Source: Hevea brasiliensis | Lineage: Eukaryota > Streptophyta > Magnoliopsida > Malpighiales > Euphorbiaceae | Length of the DNA: 64,000 nucleotides | Assembly (NCBI RefSeq): GCF_030052815.1 | Contig: NC_079505.1 | Coordinates: 74,992,668 to 75,056,667, forward strand | Direction: 5' to 3' | Part shown: positions 19,539 through 32,060 of the stretch, in pieces | How the letters are laid out: each line of letters starts with the position of its first letter | Numbering within the stretch: position 1 is the first letter of the stretch | The notes under the pieces: model-generated | The model's database searches: none | What the model was told of the DNA's origin: nothing | Seen by the model: the letters and a program-made list of their open reading frames with translations, nothing else | Made by a program: the position numbers and the translations under genes

Positions 19539-21871
19539 CCTATGCTCTAGGAAGGAGATGAAAACCATCCCCTACCCCAAAAGGGAAGGGATGGCACTAA
19601 ACAACTGAGAAAATGAAGATCTGATACCCTTAAGAAAACCCAACCTTTGAAAGGAAAATCTCACTCTAAATAAGTTAGAGAGAGGAAAGTCTCTATATGA
19701 GTGGATTTGACTGATGTATCATAAGTCAAACAATAGAGAGACGAATGTAGAATCGCCTGTAGCGCCTAGGTATTAGTAGCCAAAAGACATCAATCATAGA
19801 AGCAAAGCAAAGGAAAACTGGCCACTAGAAAGCACGCAAGCTATCGTAGCCCAATCGAACAAAGAAGATCCCCTAATAACAACCATCATCTCGGCCATCT
19901 ACAAGGTCAAAAAGGAAACTAAGTTCAAGACTCTTCAAGGAGGCGACAAAGCTCATTTGGCAATCTCAATCTCTTGTAGCCATTTGAGGGATCGAAGGCC
20001 AAACAAGGTGTCCTTGTATAATGAATAGTACTTACTAATTCCACTTAGTGTAAAATTGTTTAATAATAGATTTTGTCTAGAGTTAAAAATCTCTTTTTTA
20101 CATGGAAGTTAGTTCCAAACAAGGAAACTAAATCAATTTAGTATTATATTTTAAATATAGAATGCAATTAATTATTCTTAAATTTAATAATAAATAGTGT
20201 CATTTCCATTTAAGCATTAAATGAAGTAATTGCTCTGTGTTAATAATGTGCCAATAATATTTCTTATTGCAGTTATTGATTAACCTTGATTTATAATTTC
20301 TTGAAAACAATGACGAAAAATTTATAAAAAAATCTTTTGGATAAATTATTATTATTTTTTGAGTTATGTAAAAATTAATACATATGTAAGCGTGAAACTA
20401 GGTAGAGGCTTGAGGGCCAAGAGTTTTTAAAATTAAAATTTTACTCATTAATTTTAATATTTTTTTTGAAATTATTATTTATCCCTTAAAAATTTTCAAA
20501 ATTAAAAATTTTCTTATAATTTTTTTAAAAGATTATTGTTTGTCCTTCAATATTTTTATTTATATTTTGAAAAATCATTGATTTAGTTATATTGCAAAAG
20601 CATGCAATACCATGAAACTAGCGAATGTTGTCAATGAATAATGCCTTGAATTAATTTTTTTCTTATTGTGAATGAAATTTAATAATAAAAAAAAAATCAT
20701 TTAGCATATATAAGCATGAAACTAATTAAGTTGCATATATAGATATTATTTTTAGAATAAAAACTTTTATAAAATAGGATTTTGCTAGAATTACTTCTTA
20801 AAATAAGATTTTTAGTTTATCTTATTATATTCTAAACGAAAATTTATAATATGCAACAAAAACACCCAAAAGAGAATTAAAAAAACTTTTTAATATATAA
20901 TTATCACTTTAAAAATGTAAAATAATATCATCTGAAGATGAAAAAGAAATCAACATTTCATCAAGACATGCAATAATATTGTTGGAGACATAAAAATATC
21001 AAGCAGTAATATAATAATCTTTCATTAAAATTGGAATTGAGAATAAAATCCCCTTGCATTAAAAATTGCCATTATCATACTTGATGATATAAAGACTTTA
21101 TAGGGATAATAAAATCATTACCATGCGACTAACGTTACATAGAGAATTAAAAATTAAGACTCATATTAGTATAATTTTAATTATAGAATTTATTATTACT
21201 GATTGAGATTTCACTTCTCAATAAAAATTATCATTTTCTGAAAATTTAAATTAAACTTTTATAAAATCTCAATTACTCAACTCGAATTGAACTGTGGAGA
21301 GTATTTAAATATGATAGATTATGCATATTTCTATAAATATGGAAGTATATGTTACATAGTAATATAAAATGTTAATTTGGATTAGTTATGATAAATTTTA
21401 GGTATTTAAAAAAAATTAATTAATGGTTTATTAAAAATGGATTTTGAAACCAACAGGTGTTTAGTATGAGTGGTTCGACACTCTTATTATTTAAGCGAGG
21501 GCAAGTTTTTTATTTTCGTGGATGGAGAAAATACCCATTGGGAGCACTTTAACAATTAGTCCTGATCATTAGACTAGATAAATACCTATGGAATATAAAA
21601 GTAAAAAAAAAAACAAGGAAATGAGTTTTAAAAATAGGACCTTGTATTCCTAAAAAAAAAAAGAAAAAGATTATTGTGCCTTAACTTAATGCTATGGAAT
21701 CATTTCTAAGCTGTAAAGTCCCGAATTCAATAGAAGTTAATTGTATGAAAAGAAAGTAAAAAAGTTTTCATTGATGCCATTCATGAACAAAGCAACGGAT
21801 GTTATTCTATATATTTGATAATTGTATCATTATAAGTAATACATGAACATAACAATAAGTTAATTACTCAA
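19539..21871. other. Non-coding: 0.5 kb A/C-rich segment, then AT-rich spacer
   Basis: 19544-20030 is an A/C-rich segment of unknown origin, similar in composition to 26545-27219 and possibly the other flank of the same copia insertion site. 20031-21871 is very AT-rich, without ORFs over 60 codons or a recognisable RNA. It includes the 3' flank of BBE-like gene 1. Confidence 0.5.
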
Positions 21872-23461
21872 TTAATTATGATTAGCATGTCGAGGTGGAA
21901 TACTTTGTTCATGACTGAAGAAATTATCAGGGTCAACTCTGGCTTTCACCTCTGTCAACCTGAAGAAGTTGTTCTTGAAATACTTGAGCCCATAAACTTT
22001 AGCTGTCTTAAAGTCTGTATGGTTGCTTGGATTGCTACCAATATCAAGATCTCTATAGTTGAGAAAAGCCTCTCTTGGTTCCTTGGTCATGTATGGAGCC
22101 GTTGCATCATACATTTCTCTTAACAAATTTACCTGCTTTTCTGTATTAATCCCATCTTTTTCTTCCCAATTCGTAGAATATTGAATCAAGAACCTGTATC
22201 CAGCTCTATGAGGGAATGGGCTGCTAGTTTCTTCAAGTTCACTCATTCTTCCTCCGTAAGGGTTAAATTGCATAAACATCCGCCCCACTTTAAGCATCGA
22301 CTTCCAAATTGCCTCTAGACCAGACTTTGGAATCACATCTTTTACATAATCAGACTTAGCTTTGGAAAGGAATAGTGTTGTGTTAGGTCTCTGGAGCAGA
22401 ACATCAATCGGTGTTCCTTTGGGAAACTCTGCCCAGAAAAGTGTTGATTCTATCCAGCTTACTTCTTCGCATTCCTTTCGCTGCAAACCCAGCTCAGGAA
22501 AGCTCTTATTTATCAATGGAAGAAGTCTGTCAGTTTTTCCAAGAAACATGCCAATGAAAAGTACTTGAATCGTCTTCTCACCCTTGCGTGTACCGTTCGC
22601 AATTGTTGGCATTGCTCTTATGAAAAGATCATTATCTAGCTCAGGAGCAACTTCCTGCCACCGATAAACGATGTCAGTTGCACCTTGTTCTAAGGTCCTG
22701 CCCACCCTGAACACGGTTACTTTTTCAGGAATTCTAACCAATTTGATCCTCCAAGAAAGAATGACCCCAAAGCTTGCTCCACCACCACCTCTAAGTGCCC
22801 AAAATAGATCTTCTCCCATGGTTCGTCTGTCGAGAATTCTACCATTGGCATCAACTATTCGTGCATCATCGATATTGTCCACAGAGAGACCAAATTTTCT
22901 CATCAAGTTCCCATATCCTCCTCCACTAAAGTGACCTCCAGTGCCTAGAGTAGGGCAGATCCCAGCAGGAAAAGCATGGATGCTGCTTTGGTTGGCAATC
23001 TGGTAGTAAAGTTCACCAAGGGTTGCTCCTGCTTCAACCCATGCAGCTTCCTGGTAAGGCTGAACAACAATTTTGCGAAAATTGAACATGTCAAGGATGA
23101 TAAATGGGACTTTTGATGTGTAGGAAAGACCCTCGAAATCATGGCCACCACTCCGAATCCTGATCTGCAAGCCATGAGACTTGGCACAAATAACAGTTGC
23201 TTGGACATGGGATTCATGTGCGGCGGCTATAATAGCAAGAGGCTTTGGGGTTGTAGGGGTCAGAAATCTCAGGTTTTTCACATAGGCTTCTAGGGTGGAC
23301 TGAAAAGAGGGATCCGAAGGCTTATGTATGGCTTTAGCTATTGGGTTAGAGGAGTTAACATGAGTAGGAAGGCATTGGAGAAAGCTTTCCAAGGTTGAAT
23401 CATCGCAAGCTGCTAAAGAAACTGAAATAATAAAAATGATAAAACATATTGAAACCTTCAT
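21872..23461 (-). CDS. BBE-like FAD-linked oxidoreductase 1 (Leu at oxygen gatekeeper)
   Basis: 529 residues, one exon, full length for the plant BBE-like family (usually 520-550, usually intron-less). MKVSICFIIFIISVSLAAC is a signal peptide, so the protein should enter the secretory pathway. FAD_binding_4 fold: IRIRSGGHDFEGLSY holds His107 and FPAGICPTLGTGGHFSGGGYG holds Cys169, the two residues that attach FAD bicovalently. FNPYGGRMSE and the C-terminal BBE domain (NYRDLDIG, NNFFRL, FSHEQSIPP) are intact. Members oxidise alkaloids, cannabinoids, monolignols or oligosaccharides; the substrate cannot be told here. Residue 172 (CPTL) is Leu, at the position known from Arabidopsis BBE-like 15 to limit O2 reactivity, so a dehydrogenase-type enzyme is inferred. 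Several N-glycosylation sequons (NQS, NGT, NTT, NHT). About 170 bp upstream begins a block duplicated at 52 kb. Confidence 0.95.
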   Translation of the reverse strand: MKVSICFIIFIISVSLAACDDSTLESFLQCLPTHVNSSNPIAKAIHKPSDPSFQSTLEAYVKNLRFLTPTTPKPLAIIAAAHESHVQATVICAKSHGLQIRIRSGGHDFEGLSYTSKVPFIILDMFNFRKIVVQPYQEAAWVEAGATLGELYYQIANQSSIHAFPAGICPTLGTGGHFSGGGYGNLMRKFGLSVDNIDDARIVDANGRILDRRTMGEDLFWALRGGGGASFGVILSWRIKLVRIPEKVTVFRVGRTLEQGATDIVYRWQEVAPELDNDLFIRAMPTIANGTRKGEKTIQVLFIGMFLGKTDRLLPLINKSFPELGLQRKECEEVSWIESTLFWAEFPKGTPIDVLLQRPNTTLFLSKAKSDYVKDVIPKSGLEAIWKSMLKVGRMFMQFNPYGGRMSELEETSSPFPHRAGYRFLIQYSTNWEEKDGINTEKQVNLLREMYDATAPYMTKEPREAFLNYRDLDIGSNPSNHTDFKTAKVYGLKYFKNNFFRLTEVKARVDPDNFFSHEQSIPPRHANHN

Positions 23462-23629
23462 TTTTGATTTGAGGGTGATGATTATTTTCTTCCTGCTTAC
23501 ACTTCATCTTTTAACTTGTACTTGTAGGCAAGGAGCAACCGAAATCTGTTATGCTGAGTTGGTGATATTTAATTGTATGATATGGCATTTATGATATTGG
23601 CTGCCTGTTGGATTCTTATCGGAGCCGCT
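23462..23629 (-). promoter_or_regulatory. Proximal 5' flank of BBE-like gene 1
   Basis: Unique 168 bp between the ATG and the duplicated block. On the minus strand the only TATA-like word is ATTAAATAT about 110 bp upstream of the ATG, which is weak. Pyrimidine-rich sequence near the ATG fits a plant leader. Confidence 0.3.
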
Positions 23630-26125
23630 TGTTTTGTTTCTTTACTGCCATTTTAGGAAAATAGTACACGGAGACTCTCTACGTGAAATGATAAATAAGC
23701 GGTTAATATATATATATAGTAATTGTATTTATAAATATTTACTTACATTCTATTGTTTTATTTCATGTAATATGCTAACACAGCATGTTATATCCATGCT
23801 AAGTTAATAGGATATTCTATTATTATGCCATTCTATATCATTTCGATAGGATATTTTATTGTTATTCTTTTCACTTAGCATGCTATATCTTAGGTTGGGT
23901 GTATTTGAATAAATTACTGACTAAATTTTTATTGAATAAGTGCTAAATTTTTCCTATTTTATAATAATAAAAATTTTACTTATAAGAAAGAAAAAAACAG
24001 ATTACAGGGCATTTATGATAGTATTTTTCTTGATATGTTTCTTGGATTCATGCCTAGAATGTACAATGCCCTGTCATTAATATAGTAATCAAGCATACTA
24101 TCGTCCTGTTTGAATTAAGGGATATCAGGGGAAGATTAACAAAATAATTTTCGGATAATTAAGCCATAATGCCAAAAAATTAAAAAAAAAATTATTTTTA
24201 TTTAGCAGGATGTGGCTTTTAGACATTTTATTTATGGAAATAACAGTACAGTATCACCTTTTTGAGAAAATAAATTTAAGAAAATAAAATGATTTGAGGG
24301 ATCTGATATCATATTATTTAATTATAAATGAAAGAAACATAAATAAAAATTTGTTTAGAACTTGAAATTATTGTATTTGTTTAGTTTTAGAGCATTCTCT
24401 CAAGCTGTTATTTAAATATTAATCATTTCATTTTCTCGACTAGTGGAATGTATCTAATAGAATATATCTTAAAAATTGAACAAAAAATTAATTCGTTGAA
24501 ATAATTAAATCACATAATATATTAAATCTTAAATTTTTAATTCTTTTTACTTCACCGAATTAATGAGATTAGAATTGGATGAATTTCAATAGTAGTCTAT
24601 GAATTTCAATGGTTGTAATAGAGTTGTCCTTAACTTAAAAATATAGCATATAATTCCTTAAATTTTAAAATTTTACATTATTTTGTTACTCCAATAGACA
24701 GTTAATACAATCTAGAGTAACGGTAACATGGACAATTCTATCTGCTCTATATGATAGTAACAAATCAGTTATGATTTTCTTCACATATCAAATATGAAAA
24801 AATTTCAGCAAAAAAAAAAATAATAAAATGCTAGATGTATAACAATTGATTAGAAATACTTTGCCTTCAAAAAATAACAGTAGTTCTATATATTATTATC
24901 ACTCTGAATTATCTATATCAATTTATTATTTGTGTATTCCATTCCATTTATTGACATTGACAATCCCACATTTTCAACCTTAATTTCCTTTGTTTTAAAA
25001 CACCAACTGTGGGCGGCCAGAAATTCCTATATCAACAAGGTTCACATTATGCGTAGAAGATTCATAAATTTTAAATAATATCTAAATTGTTAAGTATTTA
25101 TATCTTAATATAAAATGCTAAAAAATTTAAAAATTTTAGATTAAAAAAAAATAATAATCATAACAATTCTTATAATATTTCTAGTTACTGCATGCATGCT
25201 TTTCTATGAACATTTAGCTTTCTCCTTCTTTTTATGATCATTCTATTATTCAAGTTAATTTTCTTTCATAAAAATTACAAAACAAGAATTTCCGAAATTT
25301 GTTTTAACATTTTAGATTATTTTTTTTAATTCAAATGCTATAGTTGATAAGCTTTCTTTGAAAATCAATTAATTTTGATGCTTTGTCTGATGTAATTTGG
25401 TAAAAAAAAATATATTAGTAAAATATTTATTTATATTATAAATTTAGTTATTATATATATACATAACATATTAAAGTATACAATTTTTTGCTAGTTTAAA
25501 AAATTATAATAAATTTTATATATAATAAATAGAAGCAAATTTTATTATTATAATAATTATTTAAAGGAATAAAAATTATATATGTGACATCAAGGTATTG
25601 CATCAAATCCTTACATATAATTTACAAATTCAAAAGGAAAAAAATTAATATAAATCCTAGAAGGTTAGACTAGATAGCATAATAGTATAAGATTAAAACA
25701 ATAAAAATCACTGTTTACTTAAATTAAAAATTCATAGAAAATTAGAGATTAATAAAATAATAAATTAAATAAATAAGATAATAAATCTCATTTAATTTGA
25801 GATGGTATAACAGAAAACTATTAAGCTAATTTATTTTTAACTTTTAATAATAATTACTAATAAAATTTCAATTTATGAAATAAAATTTGAATAAATAAAT
25901 TTTAATTACACTTTGGTACTCATTTATCAATAAGTAAATAAATCTAATGCTTTAAATTAAATTAAATTATAAATTCGTTAAAAAACAAAAAAAAAATTGA
26001 GAAATTAATTAAACAAAATTATATAAACTATATTACATTTATTTAAAATTTTTATAAATATTTGAAAGGCCACAACTCCTAATCCTTATTGTCTTTCTTC
26101 TATCGACTTTTATATATTTATTTAA

Positions 26126-26228
26126 GTTTTTTTTTTTTCTCAGTGTTGGGCTAAGCCTTGGTCCCCTCCCTCCGCTCCTGGAGGCTGGAGCTTATAGCCT
26201 AACACAGATACTGTGGACAGGCAATAAA
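26126..26228 (-). other. GC-rich hairpin-forming segment with oligo(A) tail, possible retroposed fragment
   Basis: A GC-rich island in AT-rich DNA. On the minus strand it ends CCAACACTGAG followed by about 12 A. Arms TTGGGCTAAGCC and GCTTATAGCCTAA, and CCTCC with GGAGG, can pair into a long hairpin. It is present at the matching place in copy 2 (about 62570-62680). I do not recognise the RNA. Confidence 0.4.
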
Positions 26229-26281
26229 AAGAAAAAAAAAATTAAAAAAAAAAAATCTTACAGAGGAGAAATTATTTAGAG

Positions 26282-26340
26282 CTTTGGGTGCATTGTTTTT
26301 TTTGTGTTTTTTTTTTTATATCAAAACTTTGGGTGCATTG
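26282..26340. repeat. T-rich tract flanked by a 14-bp direct repeat
   Basis: CTTTGGGTGCATTG occurs at 26282-26295 and 26327-26340 and encloses about 30 bp of nearly pure T ending in ATATCAAAA. This is the footprint expected of target-primed retroposition leaving only a tail on the minus strand. Copy 2 has the same arrangement with a longer T run. Confidence 0.55.
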
Positions 26341-26658
26341 TTACTTGCATTATTATGAGTGTCTTTTTTTTTTTATTTTTGAAAGATAAAAGGATTTCAT
26401 TAAGTATAAAGCAGTAAATGAGCAATAGAAGTCCAAGGCCCAAGGCTTCATTATAGAAATGTACCCCTATGTAACTCAAATCACCCAAAGCCTAAAAGAT
26501 AAGAACGAACCCATAACCCATACAAGAAAAACCTAGAAATTTTGAGTGGATTTTTTTTTCTTTGAAAATGCACCTCACTGTATTAAACAAGGCCCACTGG
26601 GCAGATACAATATCATCTAATTACATAAAGCATAAAAGGTAATAGCTCAAAACCTCCC

Positions 26659-27009
26659 TCATATAGCAATCCAACACAAACCCAAATTACCAACAACAAC
26701 CCAACAAAACCACCCAAACCTGCAAACCATACTACCAACACGAATAAAAAATCGCCATAGCCACCACATAGCATCGCTGGACTTCCTATAGTTGGAGTTG
26801 GTATAGTAACCGGAGTTGGTATAGTAATTCAGGGAGAAAATGATTAAAAGCAACACAAATTGCATTCGTCGATAATTAAGATCAAGAACACCCCATCGCC
26901 GTTGGACCATCAATATGGGAGAAGAAGATAGCAAAGGCCATGGCATCCTAACCATGGGAAAACTAGCAAAGAAATTGTTGAGAATCGGCTCTAACCCTCG
27001 ATACGCCAT
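26659..27009 (-). other. Unassigned 116-codon ORF in the duplicated block
   Basis: Open on the minus strand and still partly open in copy 2 (63152-63460, 102 codons). The translation is Trp/Phe/Tyr-rich with the repeat YYTNSGYYTNSNY and no recognised domain. The surrounding A/C-rich segment and nearby poly(T) tracts make an antisense fragment of a LINE-like retroposon or pseudogene more likely than a protein gene. Confidence 0.2.
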
Positions 27010-27219
27010 CCTGGAAGCCTCCTCCCAAATTGATCACCTACCCTTTCAAATGAATTGAGACCATTGGCACCAAATAGAAATAGAGCCATGCAAACATGTT
27101 TTCCTCCACCATAAAACCACATCGTAGGACCACAAGAATCCCTCACCAAAACCACTCATCCTGTAACCAAAATCACAAACCTATACAAAGCCTCACCTAT
27201 TGATGAGGAGGGCACCTAT

Positions 27220-29293
27220 TGTTAGTAGTATGCCCTAAAGTATATCATTTTGTATGTATCTTGTATATATTTTATTAATAAAAGGTAATTTTACTTTTCC
27301 GTTTACATAATATATTTATGTGTAATAAAAAAGGTCCATTGATATTTTGTTAGAAATTCTATTCTTAAGTTATTAAGAATATGAGTGACAGTATTTCTAG
27401 CACAAAGTATCATAAATTAGTTCACAATCGAGGATACTTTCACATAGGACATGACTTATCCAGAAAGATTGTATTCATGTTTGTTCCCAAGGTATTTTTA
27501 TAAGATATAAATAAGATGGAATGGTGAGTCTCATGCCATATAACAAACATGATAGGCACTTATACATGATAAGTAGGCCGAACCAGTGACGCATATGACA
27601 AGCACATGGAGTTTACTCTTGTCAATGCATTGTCATATATCATATCAGTGCATATAATCTTTAGACCTGAGATAACACAGTTATCTTGTATATAGGTGAT
27701 TTGAGTTTGATACTGCTTTCAGACTTGTACTGTGTATGGGTATATGGGCATGTGTTGGCTCCTACTAATTATATATGGAGATAGGTATTGATGAAGATGG
27801 AATCTGTTACCCTAAGTAAATAGGGATAAAATCCTATGTTCATTTAATTGTTCTTGATGTTTCAAGTTCATGGCCAGGATAGACAGATTTAGTCAGAAAA
27901 GAGTTTCTGACAAGAAAATCTAATTAATCAAGAACTGGAATTAAAAGAGAACATAATATTCATAGCAAATGGGGTTTGATATAAACCATGACTCCAGCTT
28001 GAATTGGAATTTTGTAACAGAGAGATTCTAGTGCATGGTAACATATGATTAAAGGTTCATTTAAGGTATTCCTTATTACTGATTAGGTGGCCATGGCACG
28101 CTATGCTAGGTGTCAACCATGGTCTATGAGATGCCTAAAATGATTTAGAGAAATAATTCATAGTAAGAAAGAGTTTTGATGATATTAAGAGTTGATATCA
28201 TATCTCATTACCAATTAGTGATGAGCCTAGTGAGTCACATACATACACAAGTTAATGACCAAGTTAAATGTGATTTAATTGATTAATTAAAGAGTTTAAT
28301 TGATTAATTAAATATGTTTAGTTTGCAATAAAATTGTAAAGTCCCTAGCATGGCTTGAAACCAAATCTAGGTTGTTGGATGTATAGTATAAGTTAAATTT
28401 ATATTTAAAGTGTTTAAATATGAATTTAATTGTGAGAAATTAATTAATAGATATTAATTAATTTATATTTGATATAAATTGATTAGAAGAGGAGAAATAA
28501 TGATTTTGGGTTGAGAACTCAAAATTACAACATAAGGGTAATTTGATCATTTCACATGGTGACATGATAAGTTTGTCATTTGTCTTCTTATTATGCAAGG
28601 TGATCAAAGTCAAGATTAAGTCTAGCTTTGACACTTGGCTTAATGTGATTAAGTCAATTAAAAATAAGATGCAATGTGGTGGTGACATGTGGCAAAGGGT
28701 TTAAGTGACTTAATGACCTAATTATAAAAAGGGAAAATAAAGAAGAATAAAATAGAACACTCTCTTGTCTAAAGGTGGCGGCACACCTCTCTTCCCTCTC
28801 CTCTTCATCTTTTCTCATCAATTCAAAGAGAATTGCCCAAATTCTGTTGAATTAAAACTGCAAGAAATTGTTTCCAGTATCCTATACACACATACAACCT
28901 CTCTAAAAGCAAAAACCCAAATGATAATTGGTTGGCAAGGCTTGAGAAGCTGATTTGGGGGTTGCCCATTGGTGATATTGGTGTGGACAAGCTAGAGGGA
29001 CAACACTTAGGGTCCTATGTGCTTCCTAAAGGTGCCAATTGCATCCATAGTGCATCAAAGAGGTTAGTGCTCAAACTCCTCTTTTAAACTAAGGTTTAAT
29101 TGAATTAATTTGTTAATTCACAATCTTGAATAGCAAACATAGATCCTAATACATATTAAAAGTATTTTAATATGCAATTAAGCATTGAAATTAATTAGGC
29201 ATATAAGAGATGTGGCATGATGCATGTAACCCTAAAAGAAAAATTTTAAATTCAATGCTCCAATGAACTAATCACCATGCTTCTGCTCCTTCA
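27220..29293 (+). repeat. Ty1/copia 5' LTR (2,074 bp)
   Basis: TGTTAGTAGTATGCCC to TGCTCCTTCA, two bases before the primer site. The start is repeated at 63671, the last 363 bp at 19176-19538. TATA box TATAAAAA at 28723-28730. A 62-codon ORF downstream of it (28765) has no known domain and is not supported. Confidence 0.88.
28723..28730 (+). promoter_or_regulatory. TATA box of the copia LTR
   Basis: TATAAAAA followed by GGGAAAATAAAG, about 570 bp before the LTR end. Orientation matches the element. Confidence 0.5.
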
Positions 29294-29295
29294 AT

Positions 29296-29307
29296 TGGTA
29301 TCAGAGT
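29296..29307 (+). other. Copia primer binding site, initiator tRNA-Met
   Basis: TGGTATCAGAGT, complementary to the 3' end of initiator tRNA-Met except the last base, two bases after the LTR end. Confidence 0.88.
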
Positions 29308-30825
29308 CACCATATTTGCCATTAGGATTGAATATGAGATTTAATTGTCTGATTGGATCAAATTTGAATTGAGCTAAAGCTGTTTGGGTGCCGTATGTGT
29401 GGCGGCATACATGTTGGAGTGCACCATGGTGGTGGCATCACGAGAGTGAAGATGGGGCGCATGGTTTTGGGCCTAATTGTACAATTGTTGTATACTTTAA
29501 GGTCCATACCTAATTAAATTTTTTAATTAGGAATTTTAATCACACAATTAATTTCTGAAAATTGTTTTTAAGGTATTAAATTTGGAAAGAGTTTCTAAAT
29601 TTAAATTTGTTTGAATGAGATTCAAATATAAATTTTTTGGTTGAATATGTGATATTTAATTTAATTTTTTAGTATGTATATTTTATTTAATTGTTAAATT
29701 TTAATATGCATGATGGTTGATCATAGACAATAAAAGACCAATGTGATTGGATTTATTTCTTTTATTTTTCTTTGGGTTGTAAAATAATTAATTTTTTTTT
29801 GGTGGCATGTATTATAAATGTTGTAATAATTTGGGTTGTAATTTCATTTATTTGAGGACTTTAAAGTCCATATTCTTGTAAATTTACCTTGGTATGCTAA
29901 AGATTACAATGTAATTGGATTGCAAGAAGATCTAGGTGGTCAAGAGCATTAGTGGGACCAGTGGGAGGAAATCAAAATCAAGTGTTGGTTATGTTCTCCT
30001 TCAGCAACTCTTGTAAAATGAATGAATAAAATACACCTAAGAATTCCCTGATTCAATTCTTGGTGGCTCAGAATTGAATCCCTTAGAAAGTCCATGATCA
30101 TACCATATTATTTGTTTATCTATGTATGCATGATATGTATGGGAATGTATGCAAGTATATGATATATGCATGCCAATTGGATAATGTGCAAAGTGAGATC
30201 ATAATAGTAATTAAGCCAACCACTAAATTTTCCAAACAAATGATTAAGTTAAAAATGGTATAATTAAAGTAATTATATCATGAGCCCTCCATTGAGGCAA
30301 TTATTTTAAGAAATTTTAAATACTTGCATGTGATGTATTTAATTTAAGAGATTTTCTTAAGAATAATTATTAAGCATGAGATGTTGTAAATATGTAAATA
30401 GTTAATGGCCAATAATGGATGTGCCTGAGGACATTAAAATTATTTGCATATTTACTGGCTTAATAGGATCAACTTAACTAATGCAAAGATGAATCAATAA
30501 TGGATGTGCCTGAGATTTTGAGCATTAGAGGCTAGATAAATGATTGAACCTCACATAAGATATGATGGGCAAGGAGTTGCTCACTTATAGTTTATTGTAA
30601 TTCCAATAATGGATGTGTCTGAGGAGGATCAATAAAACTATAAGAATTCAATCACCCACTAGAAATCCATCCAACTAGGATTTTCGTTTCCTATTTTGGA
30701 AGTGTAGGATTCGCCAAGTTAGTGGGAGGACCACTTTGATTAAAAGACCATGATCATTTTGGTTAATTACTTGATACATTTACTAATTAATCTAGTTATT
30801 TTTTGCAGTTAATTTTCTGATAATA
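29308..30825 (+). other. Copia leader, non-coding
   Basis: About 1.5 kb between primer site and gag start. AT-rich with the sentence-like repeat CCAATAATGGATGTGCCTGAGG or variants three times (30410-30640). No coding ORF seen. Confidence 0.6.
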
Positions 30826-32060
30826 ATGAGTACATAACAACCACCACCATCCAACATCCTTGCGAGCATACTTGATCTGTAACACCCTAGGCAAATCCCA
30901 CATCGGCAAAACACGGGAGAGATGCTGGGTTTATAAGTTGTTGGTTTGTAACTCCTAGTGACGGGTTTTAAAACCGTGAGGGCTTCGGCCCAGAGCGGAT
31001 AATATCAGTAGTGGTTCGGGCCATTACATTTGTGGTATCAGAGCCGCTCCGCGTGCAACCTTGAACGATGGTGGGGCAAACCTCAGTGAGGACGCTGAGT
31101 CCCATAAGGGGGGTGGATTGTAACACCCTAGGCAAATCCCACATCGGCAAAACACGGGAGAGATGCTGGGTTTATAATTTGTTGGTTTGTTACTCCTAGT
31201 GACGCGTTTTAAAACCGTGAGGGCTTCGGCCCAGAGCGGACAATATCACTAGTGGGCCGGGCCATTACATGATCACAATAGGTTGACGAGACCTAATCTT
31301 TCTGATTGGCTAAGAAATTTAAAACTTGTCCTGAACCTAAGACGTATTGGATATGTTTTAGACTCAAAGGTTCCTGGTCTCTTACCTCCAGAGGCCACTC
31401 AAGAGGAATATGAAACTTTGGACAAGTGGAAAGAGCATGATATGAGGGCCAAATATTACATGCTTGCTTCTATGAGTAATGAGTTACAAAAGCAGTATGA
31501 AAATATGCAAAGTGCAAGTGAGATCCTCCTTCACCTGCAAGAGTTGTATGGTGAGCATAGCAGGAATGCTAGGTATGAGATATCTAGGTAGCTATTTCGA
31601 ATGAGGATGGCTGAGGGATAGAATGTTGGGGATCATGTCCACAAGATGATTCGGCTTATAGAGCAGCTGGAACATCTTGACTTTAACATGGATTTCTAAG
31701 CTGAATGATTTGATCCTTGATCCTACGAGTCATTTGGGAATTTTGTGACAAATTTCCATATGACTAAGCAGGAATACACCTTGGCTGGTTTACTTAACAT
31801 GCTTGTTATTGCCCAAAAGAATATGCCAGCAATAAAGGAAAAGATTTAACTTTGATTGCATCTTCTTCTGCTGGAAAGTCCAACAAGAAGAAGCACAATA
31901 AGAAAAAGAAACCTCAAGTTCCAGGACCTTCCAAGAAGATAGCTAAACAGAAAGTGAAGACCAAAGCTGATGGAGGCAAAGGAAAGTGTTTCCACTGCTA
32001 GAAGGATGGGCACTGGAAAAGAAACTGCTTAGAGTATCTTGCTTCTCTGAAGGACAAGAA
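30826..32060 (+). pseudogene. Copia gag, interrupted by TRIM and stops
   Basis: ATG at 30826 is followed by TAA at 30835-30837. Removing the TRIM and one copy of its target duplication joins SNILASILD to the reading frame at 31275 (NRLTRPNLSDWLRNLKLVL), a UBN2-type copia gag. The frame holds to TAG at 31589-31591 and then decays by frameshifts. The zinc knuckle CX2CX4HX4C at about 31987-32030 has TAG at 31999-32001 right after its second Cys. Confidence 0.85.
30878..31269 (+). mobile_element. Complete TRIM element, 392 bp, with TGATC target duplication
   Basis: LTR 1 30878-31028 and LTR 2 31119-31269, 151 bp each, TGTAACACCC to GCCATTACA, differing at seven positions. Primer site TGGTATCAGAGC at 31033-31044 (initiator tRNA-Met) and purine tract AAGGGGGGTGGAT at 31106-31118. 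The target duplication TGATC is at 30873-30877 and 31270-31274. The middle is only 90 bp and non-coding. It sits in codon context of the copia gag, so it is younger than that element. A second, truncated member lies at 15608-15900. Confidence 0.96.

Larger units (their letters stand above)
23630..27550 (+). repeat. Duplicated block, copy 1
   Basis: 23630-23973 matches 52010-52217 with gaps, and 23974-27550 matches 60353-64000 almost base for base apart from homopolymer and small indel differences. Both are in the same orientation. Contents: AT-rich spacer, a GC-rich hairpin segment with oligo(A) tail (26126-26228), poly(T) tracts, a 0.7-kb A/C-rich segment, and the first 331 bp of a copia LTR. 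No recognisable gene. The left end lies 168 bp upstream of BBE-like gene 1. The copy here is the uninterrupted version; copy 2 carries an 8.1-kb insertion. Confidence 0.93.

Noticed and set aside
26659..27009. A conserved small gene in both duplicated blocks
   Set aside because: Conservation is explained by recent duplication of the whole block; the surrounding poly(T) and A/C-rich context suggests antisense retroposon or pseudogene sequence.
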